NCBI GenBank assembly: GCA_033002965.1
Contig: JAURVB010014558.1
Span: 1-64,000 of the forward strand
DNA: 64,000 nucleotides
Direction of reading: 5' to 3'
DNA from: Piper betle
Lineage: Eukaryota; Streptophyta; Magnoliopsida; Piperales; Piperaceae
Positions 44,045-57,518 of the stretch are shown in pieces. The position numbers and the translations under genes were made by a program. Numbering within the stretch: the first letter of the stretch is position 1; every line of letters begins with the position of its first letter. The notes under the pieces were generated by a model. The model was given only the letters and a program-made list of their open reading frames with translations, was not told the origin of the DNA and did no database searches.

Positions 44045-45941
44045 CTATCCTGATTCTACCCATCCTTCCATGCTCATACCTGCAAAGGCAATTCCACGTC
44101 AGTGATGAAAATACTAAGTCGTATAATTACAAGAAATAATTAATATATTCCACAATATCTGAATTACATCTTTTAGTGATTATGAGCCTATGCTGAGCTC
44201 TTAATATGCTTGGAGGGTGGCCGCCCATCTAGCTACAATCCCATATATGCACACACAAGCTACGTGGCCCTCAGCCTGAAGTTACCGATATTTACCATTG
44301 ACTCACCCTCTCGGTATCACAAGTGCATAATGAGCTGTCTTGCACCACTGCACCCTGTCACCCCTTTCGGCATGTGGACAGGTATTTAATCTTTCACGGG
44401 GTGCTGCCCTGTGTCAGATTGAGTCAATTCATTGACCCCAGTTGCACTCAGCGCATAGTGGTGGAATATGAACTCAAGTCGACCAAGACTCCCACATAGT
44501 AATTTTTTTAAGAGTGCTACCCTGTGTCAAACTGAGCCAATTCTTTGAACCCGGTTGCGTTCAGCGCATGGTAATCGAATGTGGACTCAAGCTAACCAAG
44601 ACTCCTAAATCAAAATATATAACATTTCAAGTAATTATATGAACAATCTTCCAAGATTAGGAATTTTTGTTCTCTAAAACATAATAGGGTTATGAGGAGA
44701 AAAATTAATGTTTCCTTTTTATTTTTTATTTTTATTTTAAGCATTGTCACTCATATGCATAGCTAAAGTGGGCACATTGTCCTATAACATTGTTATCCAT
44801 ATCACACAAGTGCTTCATACCACCCATACTACTTAGATAACACCTCTGATTATAAAGGCGTTCCATATACGCTCATTGGGTAAGTGTCACGTGCACCTAA
44901 CATGACACGTAAGTGGCATACCTATAATTACTTACAATTTAAAATAATAAAAATTAATTCTATAAAAGAACGATAAATTCTTATATAAAAGAAATTTTAC
45001 CCTTGGGACAGTGGACTCTTAGACTTTTAACAAGGTAATGATTGATTTGCATGGTTCTGTGGGAAACACAACTCTGATACCACCTGTAACAACCCACCCA
45101 TTCTGAGTCATGAGCCAAGTGTTATTATATAAAACTAAGTGTCTCATAAATTAATTTTTTATTAATTTTCAAGATTTTAAATAAATCCATAACAATAAAT
45201 TTAATATACAAATGCTTGAAATAATCTAAGCCCCATGAACTAAATTAAAATCCCACTGCCATGCAAATAATCTCGAGAAATGAATAGTCCAATAATAGAA
45301 TCTTTCAGCTATCCCGACTCTACCCATCCTTCCATGCTCATACTTGCGGAGGCAATTCTGCGTTAGTGATAAAAACACTAAGTCGTATAATTACAAGAAA
45401 TAAGTAATATATTCCACAACATCTGAATTACATCTTTTAGTGATTATGAGCCTATGCTGAACTCTTAATATCTGGGAGGGTGGCCGCCCATCTAGCTATA
45501 ATCCCATGTATACGCACACAAGTTATGTTGCCCTCGGCCTATAGTTACCGATATTTGCCATTGACTCACCCTCTCGGTATCACAAGTACATAATGAGCCG
45601 TCTTGCGCCACTACACCTAGTCACCCCTTTCGGCATGGGGGCAGGTATTTAATCTTTCGGGGGTGCTGCCCTCAAGTACATAATGAGCCGTCTTGCGCCA
45701 CTACACCTAGTCACCCCTTTCGGCATGGGGGCAGGTATTTAATCTTTCAGGGGGTGCTGCCCTCCCCAGTTGTAAGTCGACCAAGACTCCCACATAATAA
45801 TTTTTTAAGGGTGCTGCCATGTGTTAGTCTGAGCTAATTTTTTGAACCTGATTGCACTTGGCACATGGTGATCGAATGTGGACTGAGGTCGACCATGACT
45901 CCTAAATTGAAATATATAACATTTCAAGTAATTATATGAAC
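44035..45941 (-). mobile_element. Short LTR element B (two LTRs, 443-bp interior)
   Basis: On the minus strand the 5' LTR runs 45941 to 45088, starting TGTTCATATAATTAC and ending GGTTGTTACA. It is followed at once by GGTGGTATCAGAGTT, a good match to the initiator-methionine tRNA primer site (about 45074-45087). A second LTR copy starts at 44643 with the same TGTTCATATAATTAC, preceded by a purine-rich AATCTTGGAAGAT. It matches 45301-45941 and is cut at about 44035. The interior is only about 443 bp with no coding region, so this is a deletion derivative or a TRIM-like element. Confidence 0.6.
45583..45763. repeat. 90-bp near-perfect tandem duplication
   Basis: The unit beginning CAAGTACATAATGAGCCG at 45583 is repeated at 45673 and differs by about one inserted base near the end (TTCGGGGG against TTCAGGGGG). 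It lies in the 5' LTR of element B and is absent from its other LTR, so it arose after insertion. Confidence 0.85.
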
Positions 45942-46475
45942 ATGATATTGTGATGAGAAACTCGCAACTATGACACACGAACCTAAAGCCTTCCCTTTGT
46001 AAGTCAAATATGGTCACAAACTATCCAGAGGATATTTCATTTAACATCAATAGAACTATCATTTATATGGAAGATTATGTGTAGAATTCAAGAAGTCACT
46101 ATATTAAACTTTATTATAAATATGTGTGGAATTCAAGAAGTCACTATATTAAAGTTTATTAATATGTGTGGAATTCAAAAAGTCATTTATATGATAACGT
46201 AAAGTCAAAAGAAGTACTTATTAAGTTAATACGAATGAGTGTTAAATCCTAAAAATATTATAAATATCATTATACCGATATATTAAAGGACAAAATTGAT
46301 AATTTACAATATTAATTTTTCAAGAATTAATTTAAATAAATAATATTTATGGTTCATTCTAAGATTTACAAGACCCTAAATAAAATAACCTAATTATTTT
46401 TTCATGGTTTTATAATCTCTCCAGCTTGGGAATTTTTGTCCTCGAAAATTTAATAAGGAGAAAATTTGGGGTTTT
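45942..46475 (-). repeat. LTR/pol-end remnant with 40-48-bp repeats
   Basis: Three units of TATGTGTGGAATTCAAGAAG-type sequence occur at about 46077-46185. On the minus strand at about 46440-46460 comes TTTTCGAGGACAAAAATTC followed by CCAAGCTGGAGAGATTA, the typical end of gypsy pol plus polypurine tract that precedes a 3' LTR. The following TATAAAACC is probably a decayed LTR start. Confidence 0.45.
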
Positions 46476-48190
46476 ATAGTTTTCCCTTGTCTTACATCTT
46501 ATTGAAAACTCGAGAAAACTACAAGTACACAGGCTTGGGTAGGGATTATAATATAATAGACCCAAAGGCATCGTAATCTGGATCTGAGTTTTCGCAAACA
46601 AACTCGAGGGTTATTAATCTGAAAATTTCGTATGACTAAATGGTCTGTGTGTAGTGGGATACAATAAATCCACTACTCGACACGTCCACTTACCTGTTAA
46701 AAATAAAACATGATAGAGTAGAGGAATCAAACCAGAAGCGAGTCCCAAACGGACTTAGTAGAAGCTCCAATCGTGTCCACTCGCTTAGGCGGCAAGCTCC
46801 TACTCCATACATACATATCAAAACTAAACCTAACACCCGCTATGATGCATTCAGACATCCTATAGAACACACACATCAAGGCACATATCATATCAAATCA
46901 CACATCAATCCATGTTAGATTTTCTAGGCTATGTTGTATTTAATTAACATTACATGCTTAATTTACTTAATTAGTTCCTTAGCATTCATTTTACTACAAT
47001 TCAACCATGCTATTCATTTTTGTTTACAATAAAAATATTTATCACGTCAATCAATCAAATCCTAGCATGTTGTGCTAAAAATTATCACTTTTAAGTCATT
47101 AGGTTGGACTTACTTATGCCTAGGGTCATCGCCAATCAGCGACAAATAGGTCCCATGGTTTGAGACTTGAATTCAGCACTCGGTGGCATCCGAAGTTCAA
47201 TTGGGTTCTACTGGAAGAATTTGGAGGAAGATCCGGTGAATTTTAGCGAATCCGGTTTTCTGGTGGTGTTCGGTGGTTTTCAGTACTTTTTGGTAGTTTT
47301 CCAGCAGTTTTTGGTAGGCTCCAGTGATTTTCCGGTGAGGCAATCGGGGTTATGGGTATGAACCAGCTCAGCAAACTCAACCCAATGGTGGCGGTGGTGA
47401 GAGCGACAGCGGTGGCGATCATCACCGGCGGCGGCATCGAGTCGGCCGGGGGTTAGTAGGTTGGTCCAATTGGCCCTTGTCGGCTTCCCTCAGTATGGGG
47501 GAAAGGTTGGGGTTGAAAGGGTAGGGTGTCGACGGCACGGCCGTACAGACGACGGTGAATCGGCGCAGGGACATGTGGCACTAAGGCGCAGTTTTGAGGC
47601 ATCATGGAGGTTGCGGTGAGTGGGGGAAAAGCTCAACCATGGCTTGGCGGTGGTCAATAGTGTCGATCGGCGGCGGTGTGGCGGCTGGAGGGGATGTCGA
47701 CGATGAGGAAGGGGCGGCGTTAGGGTTTAGGGGAGGAAAGGGTCGTGATGAAGGTTGGATGGCAATTTAGTAAATAAAAGTTGACTTGATTTTGACTTGA
47801 GTTAAAAATAATAACTAACTCGTAATAATTCTAAACAAAATAAAAAAAAGAGAAAAATTCCATAAAATATAATACACCATAACATTTAAATGTCATGTTC
47901 TATAACTAATAAACCACCAAACTTCTCTATAAAGCGTCTTAATGGGTTATTCGGCCTAAAAATAATTCTACAATCAAATAAATTATAAAATAACTGCATG
48001 TTGTCCTATACTCTGATAACTTAGTTATCATCATCTTTCTGACATTATCATCATATAGTCGGGTACACTTGACCCTCATCACTCATAACACAAGACTGAC
48101 ATCAACTCAGCATACGGGTCATTAAACTAACTCAACTCGAGTCGATTGGTTCGTTAATGTAAAATTCTGATTTAAATCATGGGTTTTACA
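46476..48190 (-). mobile_element. Family A LTR copy 3, truncated
   Basis: It is collinear with the right part of copies 1 and 2. It contains the block that starts TTTTCCCTTGTCTTACATC, the GCGGCAAGCTCCTACTCC region near 46790, a GC-rich block 47370-47760, the GGCAATTTAGTAAATAAAAG module, and the end CATGGGTTTTACA at 48190. The left third is missing, replaced by the element B cluster. Confidence 0.7.
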
Positions 48191-49420
48191 CCTTCCTTCT
48201 CTAACACTGCCAAGGCCTTCTTCTCAAGAACCTCCCAAGTGCCAAGGGCGAACCAGCCCCAAACACCCCTTAGAACAACAACCACTTTGAAGCATCACTC
48301 CCTTCACAAGTTCACACTTGAGCTAAAGAAGTCTCCTCTTCCTAGCACCTATTCCTCAAAAGCCTAGGCTCGCATACACTCTCAACACCTTGAGAGTTTA
48401 TAAATCACCTCAACACCTTAAGCAACACTTCACATACAAGATCTCTTCTTTGTTATACCATGAATCACCTAGGAATACAAGGTAAAGATTACATCAATCC
48501 TCACATAAGTTTGAGCATTCTAATTCACATGAATAGAGTCTAGGGTTCAATTCATAGTAAGAGGGTTGTCCAAACCCACTCCCTAAAGTCTTATTTAATA
48601 GCTTTTCAAACCTCTCAACAAATTGAGCCGTTGGGATTTGATTCTCTCTCTTTAACTTTTTAATAACTACTTTTTCTCAACTTGTCCGGATCATTCGGTT
48701 ATCGAATGATAGACTGATCATCAACCAAACAATCACAACTTGGCCATATCAGCTTTGACTACCGAACACACAACTGAATGCCTGCCAATCCATCTTTTCA
48801 AAATTCATTGATCTATTGTTCATTCATGAACTCCTTGACTGATTTCCAAAGTCCCTCCGAAGACAAATTCGATTGCCGAACATGCAACCAAAGTCTTACC
48901 GATCCCATCTGCTTCAACACTTCTCCTTCACAACTTCTGACTTCAATTGTCGAACCCTTGATCAAAGGATAACCAAAGTCAACTTCTTCATGGCTTCTCT
49001 CAATCTTACCGTTTTTGTTTGCCAAACACATGACTAAAGGTCAGCAGAAGGGCGCACTATCCTTCTTCCGTCCTTGCACCTCCATGCTTTTGCTGCCCAA
49101 CTCCTTACCTAACATTTGACTAAACTCTGGCCAAACTCAAATTGAAGTATTCTCTATTTCCATACTTCATTCCAATCTTCAATATTTAATAGTTCATTAG
49201 GTTGCTTGGGCTTTTCTTTACTTAGAATCTTCAAAAACTTAATTTCTTTGATTATGTATAGACTTCAATGGATGTATTTATAGGGTTTGCAATGTTGCTT
49301 CATCTCCACAAGGTTCAACATGGCCTTTTACACCTTTTAACAATACAAGTTATTACAAGGGAAATAATTAAATACACATAGCTAGCATATCTAGTTCTCT
49401 GTCACATTATACCATGATCA
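48191..49420 (-). mobile_element. LTR remnant, family D copy 1
   Basis: 48690-49140 shares a collinear series with 60665-60990 (GACTGATCATCAACC, CCGAACATGCAACC, CACCTCCATGCTT, CTGGCCAAACT). On the minus strand a TATA box (CCTATAAATACATCC) lies at about 49271-49283. No coding region remains. The limits are approximate. Confidence 0.5.
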
Positions 49421-49582
49421 TGCATCCATTATAAATTACTACCAATGAGTTTAGGATAATAATTATCAAAACATAACCTTAACAGTTAAACAAATAATAT
49501 TTTAAAAGAATTAAGTTATATATCGTTATTTTTAAGTGTCAAAAAGATCAACATATAGTGATTTCATACATAGATACATAGC

Positions 49583-49629
<47 letters not shown>

Positions 49630-50858
49630 CTTTTAATTTGCTGGATCAAAAATAATAAAAAGACCCTGATTCTATTCTGCTTCATAGCTTTCCAAATCGA
49701 GTCTGTCTCAACACCTAGTTTTTAAAACTATGACGAGGAGAGGATAACTCAGTAGATGCCTTCGTCCTTAATCATGATAACATCTTAATTTTAGATACTT
49801 AACCAACTCTTATAATCTAAACAATTGATATGACTCATTCATGTTTAATAATATAGTGCATCTAAAGTATTATTTGTCAACTAGTTTAGACAAGCGGCAT
49901 TAACCACAAGATTTTGATTATCCGGCCGGGAAGTCGATGTACATTGGCAAAGCCATAATGCATCTTGATGATGTCCTAGAAGATAATTAAACAAGTAGAC
50001 TATTAATATAGTTACAGTTGTGCATTATTAATTTCAATTTATTGCTTTGATTTTCTGCACTAAAATGAACTAATTCAATATCTCTTGATGATGAATGAGT
50101 TGAAAGATAGAAAGGAGGGTCTAAATCAGTTATTTGTCTAGCTACATACAATACTTTTGATATGATATTTATTTAATTTGATTTAATGTAAATTTAGTTA
50201 ATTAATACCCATTAATCATGGATCTTTCTCACATATCTTTCATGGGTAACCTAACAAAACAAGAAAACGCTTGTTTGATCAATTTTAGCTTATTTGTGAC
50301 AACTATAACAAGACAAGTTTTGAGTTGAAATCCGTCCTTGGTTGATCTTTCCAATTGCAATTAGACGAGTACATGCTTAGATTAATATTGGAGCGCCTTG
50401 GTTTACAAATCCAATAATCTACTTTCTATTCATATATATGGGAAGAGATGAAAGGTGAACTTCTATAACTTAGAGTATTTTAATCAATCTGGCCATTGAT
50501 TTATATCTTCCTAGCTGTGTGTGTCTATATATATATATATAATATATATCAATCTCTAGTTAGTAATTATCTTTAATTGCAGCTTTTGAAGTAGTATTAT
50601 ATCACTTATAATTATTTCTCTTTATGCAGCCTCATGACATTTCTTCTCTAAACATTGATGTCCTATAATTGTGGCTTTAAGTCTTTCCTACTAGTTAATT
50701 ACAGAGATTTTTTCCTCGTTGTTTTAATACACATTTAGCACAGTACATGATTTCTAGTATATATACATAGTTGCAAGGCTTTGAGTAGTATTGTTAAGGA
50801 GAAAGCATGCTGGAGATGATAATATACAAATACTAGCAGATATTTACACGGTGAAAAA
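49421..50858 (+). other. Upstream region of the GT90 gene
   Basis: AT-rich DNA with a (TA)n microsatellite at about 49586-49628 and a shorter one at 50527-50548. A TATA-like TATATATAC at about 50758-50766 lies roughly 100 bp before the ATG at 50859 and could be the promoter. No gene is seen. Confidence 0.4.
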
Positions 50859-53800
50859 ATGCCGTAAGTTATATATTTTGATTTTTTGTCTTACTATTTT
50901 CCATTAATTTATACATTAGCTTAAGTCATTATTTTTAATTTAGATTCCAAAAGCACATGTTGAACACTTAATTTGAAATCTAAATTTCAGAATTAATACA
51001 ATATTTATATGGTCTGTAGATGTGTCGATTTATTTTTTCAAGTCTAACTTCATCTTCTCTAATATTGAATACTAGTGCACAACTACTTTATTTATTTTTC
51101 TCGATTTAAATAATTCTATAAGCCTTATGCATGAACATGTTTACCATATCATGAAAAAATATATGTATTATTTCAACTCATCTTACAAAATATATATTTT
51201 GAAAGTGAAAAATCTTTAAAAGTATAAAGATACAAATATAATTCTTAAAGTAATTAAGAAATGAGAAAATGAATTTCTTAATTGAAATTTCTTTTTAGGG
51301 TAATGGCCTAAGTGTAAACACTTAATAAGATTGACTAATTTTCCCTCCCTTTTTTTGCAGTGAAAATATGGAGGGGAATCGATGTTCTGAAGGATATTTA
51401 AAATCTCCTCAAGTTTTGGGCGTTTTAATTTCTATCATATTTTGTGGTGCAGTTATCTCATTGCACTGGAGTAGACCTGTATGTATGTGCAAATATTTTA
51501 CTTGATCAAGTAATTTACTTATATATATGTGATTTTTAATGTCCAATTTTTAATAAAGTTTATGCATAAACGTAATATTTTTCTCGTTTATAAGAGCATG
51601 GAAAAATCTTAGTATATTCTTAAAACTTAAAAGTCGCATGTTTTTTACCCCAACGAATTTCATACGTGATACTACTTTTTTCTTTTGCATTATTTAAGTT
51701 GCCTAGCTTTTACCTTAAGAAAATAAAGGTCCAAACTTTCATTTTTCTAGTTTCTGAAGATTTAGAAATTAAGTTGAATTAATTTATATTCTTTCTTTGT
51801 TATAAATGTACAGCTTCAAATATTGGAATTGCAAAATATTCAATCTCACAACCAACAAAACACAAACAAGGGCCAAATTCTCAATTGTAAATCTGGCATC
51901 AAGCCAAATATATGTTCGACGGTTGAGTATCCCTTCTACAATAAAAAAACTATAAATCAGACACGGCAGGATGTTTGCCCTGCATATTTTCGTTGGATGT
52001 ATGAAGATTTAAGGCCATGGGAAAGCACCAGGATTTCACTTGATATGGTGGAGAATGCAAAACAGCGGGCACATTTTCGCTTGATTATTCGAAACGGTAA
52101 GAGCTTTTCTTGCCTAATACATCTGCTATTATTCATATATTTTTCTTTATTATTGATTTAAAATATTGGTAATCATAATTGTTTGTTGTACTTCGCGGCC
52201 ACCGCATCCGCTGCCACCGTGGTTGCCGGATCTGACCATGACAGCCACCTGGCTGCGAAGCCTGCCCGCTGTTTATTTTATAGAAAAACATGGGTTGGTT
52301 TGGATTTTATTTTAAAAGCAAGTTCCACTCAAAACCCAATACAAATTGCATACTTAAAACATTAAATGAAAAAAATATTATTAAATCATGAAATTTATAA
52401 AAATTAAAAAATTATTTAATTGTAAATAAAGCATCATTATATTATTTAATCAAACATTTTTTAAATACCTTGAAATATATATATATATATCGTCAGTGTA
52501 CAATATGGACATGATATATGCTACTATACTATTAAACGTCATGAGAAAATATGTTTACACATAGTTGAGCTGGCATTTAAACAGAATAATGAATTATGAA
52601 GATATCCGGAAATGTTATGATCTTAATTCTCAATAAACAATGGGAAGATGCAAATATAAGTTGACTATTCCACTGCAGCACATGGCATGCATGCAATCTT
52701 TGTCAAAAAACACCAATTGTTTTCTCAAAGTGGGTGATATTCTATTTAATCATGAGCATTACTTGAAATTGCATATTTAATATTACACAGTGATTTTAAA
52801 TTGATAAAATAAATCTACTTATTGTAATTAAAATGATTCACTAAAAAAGATAATAACAGTTGGTTTTTTCCTCTCAAATGTTGTGCATGCGCCAGCATAG
52901 AAGAGGGCTTTCATCCCCAAATTTCATGACAAACACGAGAATTAGTGAAGAGAGTCTTGTGGGAGATACAGCGGCATCTAACTATATTTGTCACCGACAG
53001 CCCATAATAAAATATTTGTCACGGCATGGCCACAAATAAGCTATCACGACACCGTCATGATGCCTTGTTTTCTTGTAATGTTTGCCTTCAAACTTTACAT
53101 TTATGTGGCGAATTATTGTATGATTTCAGGTCGTGCATACGTTGAAAGGTACAGAAGGAGTTTTCAAACCAGAGATGTGTTCACTATATGGGGCATTTTG
53201 CAACTCCTCAGAAGACACCCTGGCCGGTTAAGAGATTTGGACCTCATGTTTAATTGCAACGACCACCCCGGAATCATGGAAGGCAAAACATATGCAAACC
53301 TCACAGCCCCACCTCCACTATTTGGCTATTGTCAACGACAAGGCACAGTGGGACTCATATTTCCTGATTGGTCTTTTTGGGGATGGTAAATTTTCACTTC
53401 CCTCTAATATGTTATTTGGCTCTTTTACTTTGAAAAAAATATAGTTTTCTTAGCCTAAAATGTTGAGTTTAGTAACTATGGAAGACTTGTATAAGATCTT
53501 TTCAGAAAAATAGTCTCGGGTAACACCTGGCACATACATCACAACTTAGGTTAATATTTCCGATCGAAAAGACAGCTTGGCTCAGGTTGCCAAGATTATT
53601 ATCATTGACCTGGAAGTTGTGTTGTATGGTGGGGCAGTTTGGATGCAGGTATGGCCCATGTGTGAGGGGAGAAAATTTGTAGACAAAATTTGTTAAAAGT
53701 GGGCAAATTTTAAGATTCTAAAAAATTAACCCCCGTATCTAATGTTTGACAGTGTGAAATCCTATATACTAGTGTATATGTAATATAAATCTTTAACTTG

Positions 53801-55281
53801 GGTTACTTCACTTCCAAGGGATGCCTTAAATTACAATGTACATCAATCATGATTATTTTTATGTACATACATCACATGTATATTATCTTATATCAAACTT
53901 TTGCCTAAAATTTACATTTTTTTCTTATCTATCAAGCGGAGGATAGAATACAGATCGATCTTCTTCGGAAAATGGTAAACTTATGTTAGTACGCCTTATG
54001 AAAGGTTTGATTTTATGACTATTAAGTCCTTGATAGCAGAAGCATATGCCATTTAATTTATATTTGTAAAAGACCATCCATAAATTTAAGTTTGAATATC
54101 CGCTATTTTTCTTGCAATGAGTAAATAATGCTATATTTTTAGGCCTGAGGTAAATATCAAGCCATGGGAGCCTCTATCAAAAGATCTCAAACAAGGAAAT
54201 AAAATGCTGAAATGGGTGAATAGGGAGCCCTATGCATTTTGGAAAGGAAATCCTAATGTATCAGGAAAAAGGAAAAGACTCTTCAGATGCAATCCAACTA
54301 ATAACAAAGATTGGAATGCCCGGCTTTATCATTTGGTATTTCCCTCTTGAAATACTTAACCTATTCTTCCTAACACACACACACACACATATATACATAT
54401 ACATATATGCACACAAAAAGATTATTATATATAATGTTGATTGTAATTTTTTTATGTCAATACACAAACACATTGTTCACTAGTGCCTTGATGTTGTATA
54501 AAATTTTATCTCCTGTAGAATTGGCCTGCTGAGGGAAGAAGAGGATTCAAGAATGCCAATCTTGCTAATCAATGTGATCATAGGTTTGTCACTCTCATTT
54601 CTATGATCTATATAAATCACCAGGGCACTAAAAATTTATTTTAATCATATTTAAAATAGAATTTTTATGCATGCAGGTACAAAATTTATGTAGAAGGTAG
54701 GGCCTGGTCAGTGAGCCAAAAATATATTTTGGCTTGTGATTCCATGACATTGCGTGTCCAACCTGAGTATTATGATTTCTTTGCTAGAGGGCTCATGCCA
54801 ATGAGTCATTACTGGCCTATCAACGGTGGTAACAATGAATGTGAATCCATCAAATATGCAGTGGATTGGGGAAATAGCCACCAAGAACAGGCAATCATAC
54901 CCACAATATTCTTAATTTTTTTAACATCTAAAAGTTTTATTAGACAAAACTAGTAAATCATGATATTGGGTGTTAGTAATATGTGTACAACTATATTTAC
55001 ATTTATCAAAATTCAATTGAATTGGTCAGGCTCAGATGATTGGGAAGGCGGCAAGTTCATTCACACAAGAGGAGCTGAAGATGGACTATGTTTATGACTA
55101 CATGTTACATTTGTTGAATGAATATGCCAAGCTACTCACTTACAAGCCTTCGATACCACCAAGAGCACAAGAAATGTGCATGGAAACCATGGCCTGCCCT
55201 GCAAGGGGGCTAATAAGGAAGTTCATGCTGGATTCTATGGAGAGGGGACCCTCCAATTCAATGCCATGCAGTATGCCGTAA
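50859..55281 (+). CDS. GT90 / CAP10 family glycosyltransferase (rumi-like, DUF821)
   Basis: Coding exons are 50859-50863, 51361-51478, 51814-52096, 53130-53385, 54143-54335, 54519-54583, 54677-54890 and 55030-55281. All phases agree, giving 461 aa. Introns are GT-AG except the last, which appears to be GC-AG (CAG before GCAATC). A single hydrophobic segment at residues 20-36 (VLGVLISIIFCGAVISL) marks a type II Golgi-type membrane protein. The lumenal part has CPAYFRWMYEDLRPW, then LFGYCQ, FPDWSFWGWPEVNIKPWE, EPYAFWKGNP, DWNARL, CDHRYKIYVEGRAWSVSQKY and FARGLMPMSHYWPI, all hallmarks of the KDELC/rumi-type O-glucosyltransferase family. The C-terminus ACPARGLIRKF ends SMPCSMP as in homologues. 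The family adds sugars such as glucose or xylose; the plant substrate is not settled. Intron 3 exceeds 1 kb. Confidence 0.92.
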
Positions 55282-55386
55282 CTTCTAATTTACTCGCTCT
55301 AGTTTATCATCTTTTGCTGCAATCAAATATTACAAGTAGAAAACTTTGCAAAATTGTATTTTACTCAATGTAGTTTCATTTAGATA

Positions 55387-55445
<59 letters not shown>

Positions 55446-56784
55446 TCTCTTAACTTAGTCTTATATATAATACTCTAACAGGATAAGATATTATTTATAA
55501 ATCAAAATAAATTATAAATCTGAAACTTCGGTTAACCAATTTTATAGAGATGACATAGGCTTGTTTAATTATATTTTGGGTCGGATTATTATAGATGAAA
55601 TTAAAGTAGCATAGTTCTGTGTTAGATAGTGGATTAAATTAGAGACGTTAACTAAGTTGTTGGCCACGAACCAAAAAGGGATGTGACCTAGGTCTAAAAA
55701 GGGCCAAATATAATAATTTTGAGGGTAAAATTTTTTAAAGTTAACGGATTATAAGATCTTTCAACTTAATTTCACATCTAATACTTACTGGGGTAAGATT
55801 GCATTTATATGTCGGAATGAACTATAAATTTTTAACTTTAAGTATTTTAAAAAGATAACTTAAGCCCATTAGTTTGCAATTTGGATCAGGTCATTATATA
55901 TAAACTATTTATATGGGCAATTTTGTATAAGTGATCTCCACGGCAGGAATGAGTTGTGATGGTGATGAGACCTATGAGATGGTTTGTAAGTTTAGTAATA
56001 GTAAGTTGCTTTGAGATAAACCTAGCTAAGGCCTTTTAAACAATTGTAGATAAAAAACAGGTTAAAATAGAATTACAAAACTATGGTTTGCCTTGAAAAA
56101 TATTTGAATGATCATGTTACAATGAATGACCTTATTTTATTTAGGAAGATATTTTTTAATTGGTGGCGAGAGCGAGCTTCTTTGTGCAAAAGGGTTCCTT
56201 TATTGTAATATCCTTTCTCTACTTATGACTCTCATTTTTAAATTGTCCATCCATTTTAATTGAACATAAGTACTTGACATGACAGAGTTTGACATCTAAC
56301 TTTTCTTTTGAAAGGGCTGGAGTTGGCATAGCTTACTCTTTTGAAGGAATTTTTGTAAAGGAATTTTTTTAAATTATGTAGAATATTTATCTTTATATTT
56401 TCTTGCCGACCTCCCGCCTCTACTCCTTGCTTACTTTTTGAAGGAGATTGCACCAATAGTGTTTTTCTACACTGACAAATATGCTCGCATAGAGACTTAA
56501 AAAATGTTCTAATATGATATTAGTGTAATTTGTGGGCTAAATGGCTTAGTTAATTAAATGGATAACCGAATTGATACTCTTAAGGATAGATTACGACATA
56601 TCATGTATGGCATGGATGAAGCCTAGGGCTAACTTAGTTTTGATATACTCAAGAATAAAAAGTATGTGAAACATTAGGTTACCTTAATCTCCGTGACTTA
56701 AAGTTAAGGGGCATAAAGGCACCGAAGGTTCATTCTCCCCCCCAAGCTACCAAAGGTTCATTTTACTATGTGAGATTGAGAGTT
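55282..56784. repeat. 3' region of GT90 gene, (TA)n tract and diverged repeat pair
   Basis: A (TA)n tract occupies 55390-55440. Two diverged copies of one sequence follow: 55441-55600 and 55755-55900, each running GAGATCTCTTAACTTAGTC-like, GGGTAAGATNNNATTTATA, AACTATAAATCTTTAAC. A third copy lies at about 62121-62290. No gene is seen. Confidence 0.45.
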
Positions 56785-57322
56785 TGTATAACATTCCAGC
56801 CGGTTCCCAAGAGAACCAGATCGGTGGTGTTACTCATAATAAATTGAACATATATCGTTTCAAATCATGGGTGAGCAAGCCAAAACACACACAGGCCAAG
56901 AATCAAAATCTTGGTGTCACATGGCGAGCATTACCATTAAACAGATAATACAGTAATACATCACGTAATCTTGCCTTACACTTCATATAACCCAGACCCT
57001 TCAACATCTGCATCTAACATGGTTCGTTTCACAAAAGACTCCAACGGTGATAAATCCCAGGAGTTCAGTGTATACAACACCAAAATATCATCACATATAC
57101 AAATATATACAATATATACATGCATGACAGTCCAAAAGAAATCCTAGCCACCAGCCCAAGTTCTTCATGTAGTCCCTTCCATTACTTCAAAAGATGCCAG
57201 CTAACCTCACCTACATTATTATATATAAAAACAACGTCAAAACAATTGCTAACGACTGATCTAGTCCGATCGAGTCCAACATGGAGTAACTAATATTAAT
57301 CAGGCAAATGAGCTCCGCGACT

Positions 57323-57518
57323 CATGGAAAATGGAAAATAGCATCCATATATAGCTCCAACACAACACTCAAAAGGGCAATATAAGAAGTATATCCCAAC
57401 GCTCAAGAAAAACATCCTGTCATGGAAAATGGAAAACAATATACATACATAACCCCGAGAGAACACTTAAAAGGGTAATCTGAGAAGTCTTTCCCGATGC
57501 TCAAGAAAAGCATCCTCG
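57323..57518. repeat. 98-bp imperfect tandem duplication
   Basis: CATGGAAAATGGAAAA at 57323 and 57421 starts two units that share CACTCAAAAGGGCAAT/CACTTAAAAGGGTAAT and GCTCAAGAAAANCATCCT. They differ at many sites, so the event is old. Confidence 0.6.

Noticed and set aside
45088..48190. Reading 45088-48190 as one 3.1-kb family A LTR
   Set aside because: The left part (45088-45941) has its own LTR start and a second copy at 44041-44643, and does not match the left third of copies 1 and 2 beyond the TGTAACA terminus.
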